The notes under the pieces are model-generated. The model was not told the origin of the DNA and made no database searches. It worked only from the letters and a program-made list of their open reading frames with translations. From contig JAFGTP010000003.1 in NCBI GenBank assembly GCA_016934035.1, forward strand, positions 1 through 36,187: a stretch of 36,187 nucleotides of DNA, in the 5' to 3' direction. The DNA comes from Fidelibacterota bacterium. Lineage in GTDB: Bacteria; Fidelibacterota; UBA2242; JAFGTP01. Positions 1 to 8,442 of this stretch are shown here, in pieces (position 1 is the stretch's first letter; each line of letters opens with the position of its first letter). The translations under genes and the position numbers were made by a program.

Positions 1-29
1 ATAAGAAGATTGAATAATAAAAAAAGGAA

Positions 30-64
30 AGCCTCCATTTTTTGGTTAGGGAATTATGGAGGCT
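30..64 (-). terminator. Probable Rho-independent terminator downstream of the symporter operon
   Basis: Nine-base-pair perfect stem (AGCCTCCAT at 30-38 with ATGGAGGCT at 56-64) and a 17-base loop. Read on the minus strand it is followed by TTCC and then a run of seven T. It lies about 135 bases beyond the stop codon of the sodium:solute symporter and would end the ROK-nucleotidyltransferase-symporter transcript. The large loop and the interrupted T-run lower confidence. The remaining bases of 1-198 show no gene. Confidence 0.55.
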
Positions 65-198
65 ATTTCCAGGGAATCAACATTTTTTTAATATCTTGAT
101 GAATTGATTATTTAAACGATCTTAATTATCAGATTTCAAACAGAAATATAATAGTTAAAGTTTTTATTTCATAGCATTCTTAATAATATTTTATACTG

Positions 199-2010
199 TC
201 ATTCTGTTCTTAATTTACTAAAAGATTTAAACAGAAAAAGGGTACCGGCAATGGCAACAACCAAAAGTATAATGCCATACAAAAGATCGCCATAAACAAA
301 ATTGCCGATGGCAAAAAGACAGGAATAAATCACGATACACCCAATGAAAACACATAAAATCTGTATTGGCATTTCCCAGGCACGGCCCTGCTCTTTTGCA
401 TTGATGATATCTCCCTCTTTGATTGCCTCATCAATTACCTTTTTCCAACCTGGACCTCCCGGATGAGTCAGACGGTAAAAGCCTCGCAATACATGTTTGT
501 CTTCGATAGGGGTCACAAAGGCTGTTATCAGCCAAATGACTGTGTTGACACCAACAGCAATTAATAAGCGGACAGTAAAGGCATCCAGAACAGCGGTTTG
601 TAATGTAGAATCCTCAACAAAGACAACAAGGATTATTGCAACAATTGTGGCTGTAAACATCGCCACGATTTCTGTCCAGGCATTGATCCGCCACCAGAAC
701 CATCTCAGTAAATAAATGGCACCAGAACCGGCCCCTGATAAGAGCAAAATATTAAAAGCCTGGGTTGCATTATTGATTAAAAATAAAGCCACCAAAGCGG
801 TTAAAATCATTAAAATAACCGTGGAAATTCTACCCATTAATACCATTTCTTTTTCTGATGAATTTTTTTTGATAAATCTTTTATAAAAATCCGTGACAAG
901 ATAAGAACTGCCCCAGTTCAAATGAGTGCCAATGGTAGACATGTATGCGGCAATGAGAGAGGCCACCACAAGTCCCAGCCATCCTGGATTTAGTTTTGAA
1001 AGCATAACCGGATAGGCAATGTCATGTTTCAGATAATTTTCACTGACTGCCGGGAATTGAACTCTGATAGATTCCAAATCGGGATAAATGATCATAGAGG
1101 CCAAAGCCACAATAATCCAGGGCCAGGGTCTCAATGCATAGTGAGCAAAATTAAAAAATAATGTAGCACCAATGGCATTTTTTTCATTTTTGGCAGACAA
1201 CATTCTTTGTGCAATATAGCCACCACCACCCGGCTCGGCTCCGGGGTACCAGACAGACCACCACTGGACAGCAACGGGAATAATCAACAGCGGCACATAA
1301 ACTGACGGGTCACTAAAGTCGGGAAAAAATCGGGTCACATCCCCTAATTTTTCCAACATACCGCTTAATCCACCAATAGCCTGGATTTCAGGCTGTTTCA
1401 CTGCAACCACGGCTGCAAGTACTGCTCCGGCCATCGCAATAGAATATTGAAAGAAATCAGCCCAGATTACGCCCTTTAGGCCGCCCAAGCCTGCGTAAAG
1501 GACGACTGCCGTGGAGGCAACAACCACCGTTACCCAGGGTTTTAAACCAAACATGACCGCCCCGATTTTTATTGCGGCCAGGGTCACTGTCCCCATAATC
1601 AGTACATTAAAAAACAAACCTAAATAAACAGATCGAAATCCACGTAAAAAAGCAGCCGGTTTTCCGCCATATCTTTTTTCATAAAATTCCAAGTCAGTCA
1701 TCACATTGGATCGGCGCCAGAGTTTTGCATAAATAAAAACCGTTACCATTCCGGTAATTAAAAATGCCCACCAGGCCCAGTTTTTGGCGACACCATTTTC
1801 CCGGACCATGCCGGTTACCAGGTTTGGCGTATCGGCTGAAAAAGTACAGGCCACCATTGAAACACCCAAAAGCCACCAAGGCATTCCTCTACCACCCAGA
1901 AAAAATTCCGAAGTGTTTTTTCCGGCAGTTTTAGATGCCACATATCCTATGGATAATACGATAATAAAAAATACACTGATCACAGCCCAGTCGATCGCTT
2001 GAAGTAACAT
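199..2010 (-). CDS. Sodium:solute symporter (SSS family)
   Basis: 603 residues, highly hydrophobic throughout, with roughly 13-15 membrane segments by eye. This fits sodium-coupled sugar or organic-solute uptake across the inner membrane. The N-terminal IGYVASKTAGKNTSEFFLGG stretch and the CTFSADTPN motif near residues 55-63 are characteristic of SSS transporters. The ATG is preceded by a strong GGGGGAG ribosome site. It is the last gene of a three-gene unit, 14 bases after the nucleotidyltransferase and behind a ROK regulator, so its substrate is probably a sugar or amino sugar sensed by that regulator. The exact substrate cannot be read from the sequence; N-acetyl sugars are a guess from nearby nagA. 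The family call is firm, the substrate is not. Confidence 0.9.
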   Translation of the reverse strand: MLLQAIDWAVISVFFIIVLSIGYVASKTAGKNTSEFFLGGRGMPWWLLGVSMVACTFSADTPNLVTGMVRENGVAKNWAWWAFLITGMVTVFIYAKLWRRSNVMTDLEFYEKRYGGKPAAFLRGFRSVYLGLFFNVLIMGTVTLAAIKIGAVMFGLKPWVTVVVASTAVVLYAGLGGLKGVIWADFFQYSIAMAGAVLAAVVAVKQPEIQAIGGLSGMLEKLGDVTRFFPDFSDPSVYVPLLIIPVAVQWWSVWYPGAEPGGGGYIAQRMLSAKNEKNAIGATLFFNFAHYALRPWPWIIVALASMIIYPDLESIRVQFPAVSENYLKHDIAYPVMLSKLNPGWLGLVVASLIAAYMSTIGTHLNWGSSYLVTDFYKRFIKKNSSEKEMVLMGRISTVILMILTALVALFLINNATQAFNILLLSGAGSGAIYLLRWFWWRINAWTEIVAMFTATIVAIILVVFVEDSTLQTAVLDAFTVRLLIAVGVNTVIWLITAFVTPIEDKHVLRGFYRLTHPGGPGWKKVIDEAIKEGDIINAKEQGRAWEMPIQILCVFIGCIVIYSCLFAIGNFVYGDLLYGIILLVVAIAGTLFLFKSFSKLRTE

Positions 2011-2024
2011 AATTTCTCCCCCAG

Positions 2025-2888
2025 TTACCAGTTTAGTTCAATTTTATTTATTTGCAAATATTCAGTTACTTTTAATATATCCTCTTTGCTTGTAAGGTCG
2101 GGCACATGTTCTTTTCTGGGTATACCCCGCATGGATCCAGGGTTTTCATGCACCATGTTCAAGATTGCGGTCTGAAGCTCTTTTTCATTTCTTTTAGGGT
2201 TTACGGGACACTCTTTGACATATTGAAAAAACAATTTGCCATCAAATTTAAAAATATTCATGCTGACCCTGACAACCCCCTCTTCATCCATAAATCTGGC
2301 AACATCCTCGGGTGTTGGTTTCTCAATAATATCGATCAGATACCCATTTTTGTCAGTATGGGTTATGGCGAAGGCTTCAATTTTTTCAATAGGAAATTCC
2401 AATCCGTTCCGATCGTAGTTGACCCACCCATTTGGCGTCTCTAACTGGACCATATCGCGAAAGGCATTTTCTGAGTAAAGATTGTCGCAATTACAGACCA
2501 GAAAGGGCTCATTTTGCAAATCTCTGATCTGCTCCATGGCCTGATAAACTGCGTCGGCTGTTCCAAAGGGTTTTTCTCTTCCATCAGGAATAAATTGAAC
2601 AGCATAAGAAATTGTCATTCCATTGAAGTGATTTTCTCTGTCTTTTTGGCCATAAAAATTACGAATATCGCTGCTATTTTCACCCGTTAATATAATGACA
2701 TCCTGTATACCGGCATTCTTTGCATTGTATAAAATATAATCCATAAATGGCCGGTTATTTACTTCGATCATGCCCTTAGTCTTTTGATTGGCAGCTTCAA
2801 TTTCTTTTTTTGTCAAGCCGGCTGCAACTGCAGAATTTTTCATTCTGGAGGATTTTCCACCCGCCAGTATTAATAGTTTGTTGGTCAC
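2025..2888 (-). CDS. Sugar-phosphate nucleotidyltransferase (GT-A fold, NTP_transferase-like)
   Basis: 287 residues, expected to transfer a nucleotidyl group from an NTP to a sugar 1-phosphate in the cytoplasm. The N-terminus has the nucleotide-binding signature LLILAGGKSSRM (residues 5-16), a conserved KGMIEVNNRPF segment around 38-48, and the metal-binding acidic motif in VCNCDNLYS (about residues 131-139). An insertion between the glycine-rich loop and the KGMIEV motif, rich in Lys/Glu, departs from the usual GlmU/RmlA/ManC spacing. The start is GTG, preceded by GAGG. It sits 17 bases after the ROK regulator and 14 before the symporter, so it probably activates the imported sugar or one derived from it. 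Which NTP and which sugar are unknown; mannose-1-phosphate guanylyltransferase or an amino-sugar uridylyltransferase are possibilities. Confidence 0.8.
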   Translation of the reverse strand: MTNKLLILAGGKSSRMKNSAVAAGLTKKEIEAANQKTKGMIEVNNRPFMDYILYNAKNAGIQDVIILTGENSSDIRNFYGQKDRENHFNGMTISYAVQFIPDGREKPFGTADAVYQAMEQIRDLQNEPFLVCNCDNLYSENAFRDMVQLETPNGWVNYDRNGLEFPIEKIEAFAITHTDKNGYLIDIIEKPTPEDVARFMDEEGVVRVSMNIFKFDGKLFFQYVKECPVNPKRNEKELQTAILNMVHENPGSMRGIPRKEHVPDLTSKEDILKVTEYLQINKIELNW

Positions 2889-2905
2889 TTTTTCCTCTTA
2901 TTTTT

Positions 2906-4165
2906 TTACAAAGCAGAATATTCAGCACTTTCAATTTCTGAAAAAAGTGCTCTGATAAAAACAGCATAAGCACCAAGAATGACCGATTTCTTGCCTAATT
3001 TTGAAACCTGTACTTCAGTTTTATTCCGAATTTGTGCCATGGAATATTTATTAAGTGAATAATTAACCGGGTCAAGAATATATTTACCGGCCAGGGATAC
3101 CAGCCCCCCAATTATGATTTTTTCAGGATTAAAAATATGCAATAAGTAAGAAATTCCTCTACCCAGATTATAGCCTATTTCGGATAATAAAGAAGTGGCA
3201 AACTGGTCCCCTTGGTTGGCAGTTTCAATAATCGTCTGAATATCCAGAGAATCAAAATCCTCACCCACTATTTTTTCAAGTCTTGTCGGCACCTTTTTTT
3301 TCAAGCCTTCAATGGCCAGCCTTTGCAGGGCATAGCCCGAAGCAACCGTCTCCAGACATCCCCTCATCCCACAGTCACATAAAAGACCGTCTTCCTCTAC
3401 CTGAATGTGTCCGAATTCACCCGCCAAACCATCATTTCCATTATATAATTTTCCATTGCAAATGATGCCCAAGCCGAGGCCCCAGTTTACATTAAGACAG
3501 AGAACATTATTTATATTTTGAGCAAGTCCGAATTGTGATTCTGCCAGAGCCATAACTCGGGCATCATTTTCAACCACAACAGGTACCTTGAGTCTTTCTT
3601 CAAATAATTCCCGAATGGTTTTGGATTCATGAGTCAGATAAGTATAGGATTCTCCTAATTCATAATTCACAAGACCTTTCAATGCAACTCCAGCTCCGAT
3701 GACTTTACTTTTATTAATGTTTAAATTAGCAATATGTAATTCGACTGACTTCGTAATCAAATCTAAAATATTTTCAGTATTTCCACTGATTTTCACCTTT
3801 ATTTCTTTGACATCACCAACAATTTCTTTAACAAGGTTGAAAACAGCAATTTTTGTGTTATAGGTTTCCACATCAATTGCTATGATAAACCGGGATTCAG
3901 GATTAATGCCAAAATAAGTGGGACGAGGACCGCCCTTTTGATTAGCTTCTCCCAGTCCGTAGTCTTTTACCAACTCCAGTTCCTGCAACTCCTCAATCAG
4001 CTTGTTTATCGTCGGCGAACTCATGTTGGTACGATTGGCTAATTCTCTTTTAGGCATTTTCCCGTCATTATATAAATATTTCAATATAGCCAATTTACGT
4101 AAATATTGTTTATAACCTACTCCTTTTGAATCCTTTTCCAGCCAGTTATTTTCAATAGTAATCAT
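2906..4165 (-). CDS. ROK-family transcriptional repressor (NagC/XylR type)
   Basis: 419 residues. An N-terminal winged helix-turn-helix (about residues 20-70; KRELANRTNMSSPTINKLIE) precedes a ROK sugar-kinase-like domain. The zinc signature is complete: GH, then C-D-C-G-M-R-G-C-L-E, within the GEFGHIQVEEDG...GCLE segment. The VENDARV motif carries the catalytic-type aspartate. Many ROK repressors bind sugars or sugar phosphates and block transcription of uptake and catabolic genes. A longer reading from TTG at 4180 is possible, but GGGAAGG lies just upstream of the ATG at 4165 at good spacing, so I start there. It is the first gene of the ROK-nucleotidyltransferase-symporter unit. A palindrome at 4200-4221, 35 bases upstream of the start, is a likely autoregulatory operator. 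The effector is unknown. Confidence 0.9.
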   Translation of the reverse strand: MITIENNWLEKDSKGVGYKQYLRKLAILKYLYNDGKMPKRELANRTNMSSPTINKLIEELQELELVKDYGLGEANQKGGPRPTYFGINPESRFIIAIDVETYNTKIAVFNLVKEIVGDVKEIKVKISGNTENILDLITKSVELHIANLNINKSKVIGAGVALKGLVNYELGESYTYLTHESKTIRELFEERLKVPVVVENDARVMALAESQFGLAQNINNVLCLNVNWGLGLGIICNGKLYNGNDGLAGEFGHIQVEEDGLLCDCGMRGCLETVASGYALQRLAIEGLKKKVPTRLEKIVGEDFDSLDIQTIIETANQGDQFATSLLSEIGYNLGRGISYLLHIFNPEKIIIGGLVSLAGKYILDPVNYSLNKYSMAQIRNKTEVQVSKLGKKSVILGAYAVFIRALFSEIESAEYSAL

Positions 4166-4199
4166 TTTGTACCTTCCCAATTAATAATAGCCACTTAAT

Positions 4200-4221
4200 G
4201 TTAATAAAAAAATTTACTAAC
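4200..4221. promoter_or_regulatory. Candidate ROK operator palindrome upstream of the repressor gene
   Basis: Inverted repeat with nine-base arms, GTTAATAAA and TTTACTAAC, separated by AAAA, with one mismatch between arms. It ends 35 bases before the ATG of the divergent-facing ROK gene, in the expected promoter region. AT-rich palindromes containing TTA...TAA are the typical binding sites of ROK repressors (XylR, NagC, Mlc). Binding by the neighbouring repressor is inferred. Confidence 0.5.
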
Positions 4222-4349
4222 AGGCAAGGTGTTTTTTTAAAAACTTGAAAAATCCTGTTAAAATCGCCCATACTTTCTTAAATCTTTATTTCTTAGCCTA
4301 ATTAACCGCTCCTGATTTTAAATTAAAATAATGAAAAATTGGACTGGAA

Positions 4350-4378
4350 TTGACAACTTTTTTTCTGTTTTGTAATCT
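4350..4378 (+). promoter_or_regulatory. Sigma70-type promoter for the PspC-domain gene
   Basis: A perfect TTGACA -35 box (4350-4355), a 17-base spacer and TAATCT (4373-4378) as -10 box, about 48 bases before the ATG at 4426. The gene's ribosome site is AGGAG (4416-4420). The 246 bases between the ROK start and this gene otherwise hold only the ROK operator candidate and AT-rich sequence. Confidence 0.5.
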
Positions 4379-4425
4379 TAATTTTGTAAAATTAATATTG
4401 ATAATTAGTAAAAAAAGGAGTTACA

Positions 4426-4872
4426 ATGGCTCAAAAACTTTACCGGAATAATAAAGATAAAATTATCGCCGGTGTCTGCAGTGGTTTGGCAGAATATTTA
4501 AATATTGATCCGGTAATCGTCCGGATTATTGCCTTGGGTTTGTTTTTTATGCACGGATTTGGTCTGCTGACTTATATCATTGCCTGGGTAATTATCCCAC
4601 CAAAATTTCCTGATGACAATCCTGAAGTCAAAGAACCTAAAATCACCCACGCCAGCGGTAGCACTAAAATCATTGTCGGAGCAGTGCTAATCGTATTTGG
4701 TGCTTTGATTGCACTGGATAAGTCTTTTTATTATACACGGTTTGTCGGAAGACTATTTGATCTAACCTGGGAATATTTCATTCCTCTGGCTTTAATTATT
4801 GCAGGAGTTTTTATCTTGATACAGGGAAAAAAGGATACAGATAAAGACAAGAAACCCGGCGATTTTACATAA
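4426..4872 (+). CDS. PspC-domain membrane protein
   Basis: 148 residues. Residues 1-60 form a PspC domain: KLYRNNKDKIIAGVCSGLAE, then YLNIDPVIVRI, then a hydrophobic segment ending in YIIAWVIIPP. A charged linker (about 62-80) leads to two further hydrophobic stretches (about 83-100 and 118-137), resembling the LiaF/DUF5668-type membrane region often attached to PspC domains, and a lysine-rich cytoplasmic tail. Such proteins sit in the inner membrane and are linked to envelope-stress responses. No other psp genes (pspA, pspF) are present. The gene is monocistronic, preceded by a good promoter and AGGAG, and converges on nagA with a hairpin between them. The family call is firm; the function here is not established. 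Confidence 0.88.
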   Translation: MAQKLYRNNKDKIIAGVCSGLAEYLNIDPVIVRIIALGLFFMHGFGLLTYIIAWVIIPPKFPDDNPEVKEPKITHASGSTKIIVGAVLIVFGALIALDKSFYYTRFVGRLFDLTWEYFIPLALIIAGVFILIQGKKDTDKDKKPGDFT

Positions 4873-4874
4873 AA

Positions 4875-4902
4875 AAACCTTCAGAAAAATTTCTGAAGGT
4901 TT
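4875..4902 (-). terminator. Terminator between PspC gene and nagA, strongest for nagA
   Basis: Long hairpin in the 55-base gap of two convergent genes: AAACCTTCAGAAA (4875-4887) pairs with TTTCTGAAGGTTT (4890-4902). On the minus strand the stem runs into a seven-T tract, the classic form for nagA transcripts. On the plus strand only TTT follows, so it may act less well for the PspC gene. Confidence 0.8.
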
Positions 4903-4927
4903 AAAAAATTTCATATATTTCAATTAT

Positions 4928-6100
4928 TTATAAATTATTCTTTTTTATTACACCTTTAATCATTACCAGTTTTACTTTAAAATCTTTATCAAACACCGTG
5001 ATGTCAGCTGCTTTTCCCGGAATGATGTATCCCTTGTCAAACTGTCTGCTGACAATAGTTGCAGGATTACAGGCAGCCATTCTCAATGAATCCTCCATAG
5101 GCACACCGATTTCGTTCAGGTATTGCACACCTTTGATCATAGTTAAAGCTGAACCGGCAATTGTATCATCAGATTTTTTCTTAAATAAACCATCACTGTA
5201 GTACACCTCTTCGCCATTGGCCAGCAGTTTTCCACTAGTCTGACAGGTGGGTCGTAAAGCATCTGTCACCATGACAATTTTATGAATAGGTTTCACTCTC
5301 AGCAAAAGTTTTATAATGGCAGGGTGGACATGATGACCATCGGCAATGACTTCACAACTGACATTGGGATGGATCATAATTCCACCGACAACTCCGGGGT
5401 CACGGTGATGTAATCTGCGCATGGCGTTGAAAAAGTGTGTGGAATGCAAAATTCCCGCCTGCATTCCTTCTACCATATTTTCATAAGTCGCATCAGAATG
5501 GCCGGCTGAAAGTACAATTCCTTTTTTAGTTCCAAACAACGCCAATTCCCTCATATTTTTTAATTCCGGAGCCACTGTCATGATGGCTATTTTTTCCTGA
5601 GAAGTTTCCCAGTATTTTCGCATGAGGTCCATATTAACTTCCTGCATATAGTCAACATCCAATGCTCCGTGTTTATCCCTGGATACAAATGGGCCTTCCA
5701 AATGGTGTCCTAAAATCTCAGCCCCCGGTTCATTGCCCATGGCATCCGATATCGCCTTTATCCCTTTTAGAAACTGGGCTTGTTCCTGAGGATACATTGT
5801 CGGGCAAAAAGAGGTGCAACCATGTTCAACCAGGGCTTCAGACATTCCATGGATCGCATCGACAGAATTATCGCTGGTGTCATACCCCTTGATTCCATGA
5901 ATATGAGTATCGATAAATCCCGGAGAGACGACAGCCCCATTCATATCATAGACTTCCGCACCTTTGGGAATATCTTTGCTGGTAAAACGTTCGTTGCTGA
6001 CCACATCTTCAATAAGACCATCTTTGATGATGACTGTATTGTGATCCATGAGCGCAACACCTGTGAAAATTTTTCCGTTGTATAAGACAATTGTATTCAT
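4928..6100 (-). CDS. nagA: N-acetylglucosamine-6-phosphate deacetylase
   Basis: 390 residues, the usual NagA length. It hydrolyses GlcNAc-6-phosphate to glucosamine-6-phosphate and acetate in the cytoplasm. It shows the amidohydrolase layout: VSPGFIDTHIHGIKGYDT near residue 60, the metal-ligand glutamate in HHLEGPFVS, a metal histidine in SAGHSDATYENM, the substrate-binding THFFNAMRRLHHRDPG stretch, and the catalytic aspartate in VTDAL. The ATG is preceded by AGGAAA. It is transcribed alone, with a promoter and palindrome directly upstream (6118-6160) and a strong hairpin terminator downstream. No nagB deaminase lies in the window. It would serve salvage of GlcNAc from peptidoglycan, chitin or N-glycans; the nearby ROK regulator is a candidate controller. 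Confidence 0.93.
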   Translation of the reverse strand: MNTIVLYNGKIFTGVALMDHNTVIIKDGLIEDVVSNERFTSKDIPKGAEVYDMNGAVVSPGFIDTHIHGIKGYDTSDNSVDAIHGMSEALVEHGCTSFCPTMYPQEQAQFLKGIKAISDAMGNEPGAEILGHHLEGPFVSRDKHGALDVDYMQEVNMDLMRKYWETSQEKIAIMTVAPELKNMRELALFGTKKGIVLSAGHSDATYENMVEGMQAGILHSTHFFNAMRRLHHRDPGVVGGIMIHPNVSCEVIADGHHVHPAIIKLLLRVKPIHKIVMVTDALRPTCQTSGKLLANGEEVYYSDGLFKKKSDDTIAGSALTMIKGVQYLNEIGVPMEDSLRMAACNPATIVSRQFDKGYIIPGKAADITVFDKDFKVKLVMIKGVIKKNNL

Positions 6101-6117
6101 GACATTTCCTTTATCTC

Positions 6118-6160
6118 AATTTTAACCGGTAAAATTATTCAGGATTTTTCGGTTTTGCAA
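6118..6160 (-). promoter_or_regulatory. nagA promoter with overlapping palindrome
   Basis: On the minus strand TTGCAA (6155-6160), a 17-base spacer and TAATTT (6132-6137) form a plausible sigma70 promoter. An inverted repeat with perfect seven-base arms (AATTTTA at 6118-6124 and TAAAATT at 6130-6136, core ACCGG) overlaps the -10 box and ends 17 bases before the nagA start, where a repressor would block transcription. The arms differ from the ROK palindrome at 4200-4221, so a different regulator is possible. Confidence 0.4.
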
Positions 6161-6260
6161 TAAAAAATTCGGTCAACTAACTAACTATCAAAAGTAAGAT
6201 AATATTCAAATCAGAAAATTACCAGTTGCCTCTTATTTATAAAAAAATTTACATTGTATT

Positions 6261-8378
6261 ATGCAAAAATTTAATAATTCCCAGGCTGTAATTCGTTTTT
6301 TACCCATAACCCTTTTTGGAGCATTGTCTTTAATTATCCAATTAAATTTCTTAAAAACAACCTCTTTCGTCTATTCCGGTAATGAAATAGCAATGCTTAT
6401 CCTACTGGGGCACTGGCTGATTTTTACAGCAACTGGAAGTTTTTTAGGCAGCATTTTTCATAACCGTATTCCACTTTATATTCTTTGTATTTTATTTTCC
6501 ATCTCTTCGGTGTTCTTTTATTGGCTGATTTTTTTTAGTCGTCGGTTGCTTGGACTGGATTATTTAGTTTTAATCGGAACGGAAAAAATTTTTATAATAT
6601 CCTTGCTGGTTACTGCTGTCCCTGTTACAATGAATGGTTTTTTATTTATTCTGATAACAAAAAAAATTCAAAAAACCAGCCCTGATTTGATTATTCATAA
6701 AATTTATGGAGGAGAACTCCTGGGTGCTGCTTTTGGCAGTTTTCTTTTTTCGTTTTTACTTTATCTCAAGTGGAATACTTATCATTTACTGGTCGTTGCA
6801 AACGCAATATTTCTGATTTCTATTAATTACCCTAAAAAAAAATACCTTTTATTAATCTTATCAGAATTTGTACTGTTTTCATTCTTTTTCTTTTATGGCC
6901 CATTTTTTCATTATTTTTACAACAATTATAAGGTTTTGAAAATAATTGAAACACCCTTTGGAATATTATCACAATTATCCCATAAGGGAATAACATACCT
7001 CTATTCAGATAATATTATGGTATATAATTCTGAATCTTTTGAGCACAGCGAAGAACTCGTCCATTTCGTTTGCTCTGCCCACGAAAAACCACAAAATATT
7101 TTGCTGATCGGCCATGCGGATCCTTTGATTTTGAAAGAACTATCAAAATATGAGCACATTAGAAAAATACTGGCAATCAATGAATGCAGCATTTTCCAAA
7201 ATTTAGGATGGGACCTTGACAGCAACCCATGTTTTGCATTTTTGCAGGGGGACCCACCCATCATTATCAATACCCTAAAAGAAAAATTTGACATTATAAC
7301 ATTGAATGTTCCAGAACCTGTCAACCTTAAATGGAATCGGTTTTATACTTCTGATTTTTTAAAAAAAATTAACCCCTTGCTGGAGCCAAAGGGTATTTTT
7401 CAGATCAGTATTTCTGGAAGCGAAACTTTTCTGTCATCTGAAAAAATCAATTTCATCAAAATCCTGTATAATACTATGGCCCAAAATTTTTCCCATGTAA
7501 CCATTATTCCAGGTGAAACAATTCATTTTCTCTGTAGCGAAAAGGAAATAAATTTAAAAGAATTTGAAATTAATCCCACAACCAATCATTTTGTTAACCA
7601 TGAACTATTAAGTGATCGTTTATCCTCTTTTAAAATTGATTTTCTGTATCATAAAATCAAATCAGATAATACCAAAGAAATCAATACGCTGCTTCGACCC
7701 AAAGGCCCTTTTTATTCGACTCTTTTTTCAGGTCAACATTATGGAAGTTTTTTTCCGGCATTATATCGAAAACTTTCACGAATAAAACCATATCATGTTA
7801 TTATTATTATAACATTCATGACGGCTTCCATTTTTATTAAAAATACCACAAAATCATTCATCTACAAACAAATGGTTTTTTTCGGTTTTTTTATCATGAG
7901 TATCGAATCACTGTTAATTTTACTTTACCAGTCAATCGCAGGCTCTATCTATCTGCGGTCATCTTTAATTATTTTCATGTTTATGACCGGCGCAGGTTTA
8001 AGTTCTTTCTTTTATGAAAAATTCAATATTCCACGAAAAGGTATATTTATTTTTTGTAACCTGATTATTTTAACCGCCCTGCTGATTCTTAGATTCAATA
8101 AACTAATTTTTTTATCCAATGTGGCCATATTAATGACCGGAGTCATCAGCGGGCAGGTTTTTCCGGCACTGATCAACCAACTGCAGAAATCTGAACCTGG
8201 CTCCTGTATATCACATGTCGGACAAATATATTCTTTGGATGTGTTGGGAGGAAGCCTGGGTGTCTATCTTATTTCTATGGTGATCATACCGATTTGGGGC
8301 TTTCTGATCGCACTGATTGTTGTTCAGCTGTTTACACTGGCATTTACCCTTTATTGTTTTCTGGGCAGACAGACATAA
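6261..8378 (+). CDS. Polytopic membrane protein with degenerate spermidine-synthase-like domain
   Basis: 705 residues in three parts: an N-terminal membrane region with about six segments (residues 13-215), a soluble Rossmann-type domain related to spermidine synthases (about 225-440), and a C-terminal membrane region with about six segments (515-705). The layout, and the terminal GQIYSLDVLGGSLGVY motif, match the membrane-fused spermidine-synthase-like family. The SAM-binding GGGDG loop has become LLIGHADP (282-288), and the catalytic aspartate region (normally D-x-x-D/DSSDP) reads DIITLNVPEP (344-353), so aminopropyl transfer is unlikely. The ATG has no clear Shine-Dalgarno sequence. It is divergent from nagA and convergent with the thioredoxin gene, with no operon partner. 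The function is unknown; a sensor or transporter role is a guess. Confidence 0.75.
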   Translation: MQKFNNSQAVIRFLPITLFGALSLIIQLNFLKTTSFVYSGNEIAMLILLGHWLIFTATGSFLGSIFHNRIPLYILCILFSISSVFFYWLIFFSRRLLGLDYLVLIGTEKIFIISLLVTAVPVTMNGFLFILITKKIQKTSPDLIIHKIYGGELLGAAFGSFLFSFLLYLKWNTYHLLVVANAIFLISINYPKKKYLLLILSEFVLFSFFFFYGPFFHYFYNNYKVLKIIETPFGILSQLSHKGITYLYSDNIMVYNSESFEHSEELVHFVCSAHEKPQNILLIGHADPLILKELSKYEHIRKILAINECSIFQNLGWDLDSNPCFAFLQGDPPIIINTLKEKFDIITLNVPEPVNLKWNRFYTSDFLKKINPLLEPKGIFQISISGSETFLSSEKINFIKILYNTMAQNFSHVTIIPGETIHFLCSEKEINLKEFEINPTTNHFVNHELLSDRLSSFKIDFLYHKIKSDNTKEINTLLRPKGPFYSTLFSGQHYGSFFPALYRKLSRIKPYHVIIIITFMTASIFIKNTTKSFIYKQMVFFGFFIMSIESLLILLYQSIAGSIYLRSSLIIFMFMTGAGLSSFFYEKFNIPRKGIFIFCNLIILTALLILRFNKLIFLSNVAILMTGVISGQVFPALINQLQKSEPGSCISHVGQIYSLDVLGGSLGVYLISMVIIPIWGFLIALIVVQLFTLAFTLYCFLGRQT

Positions 8379-8442
8379 AAACACAACAGCTTCTCAATTT
8401 CCTAAATCAAAAACAGCGGCAAATTAGTAATAGGAAAAAAGT

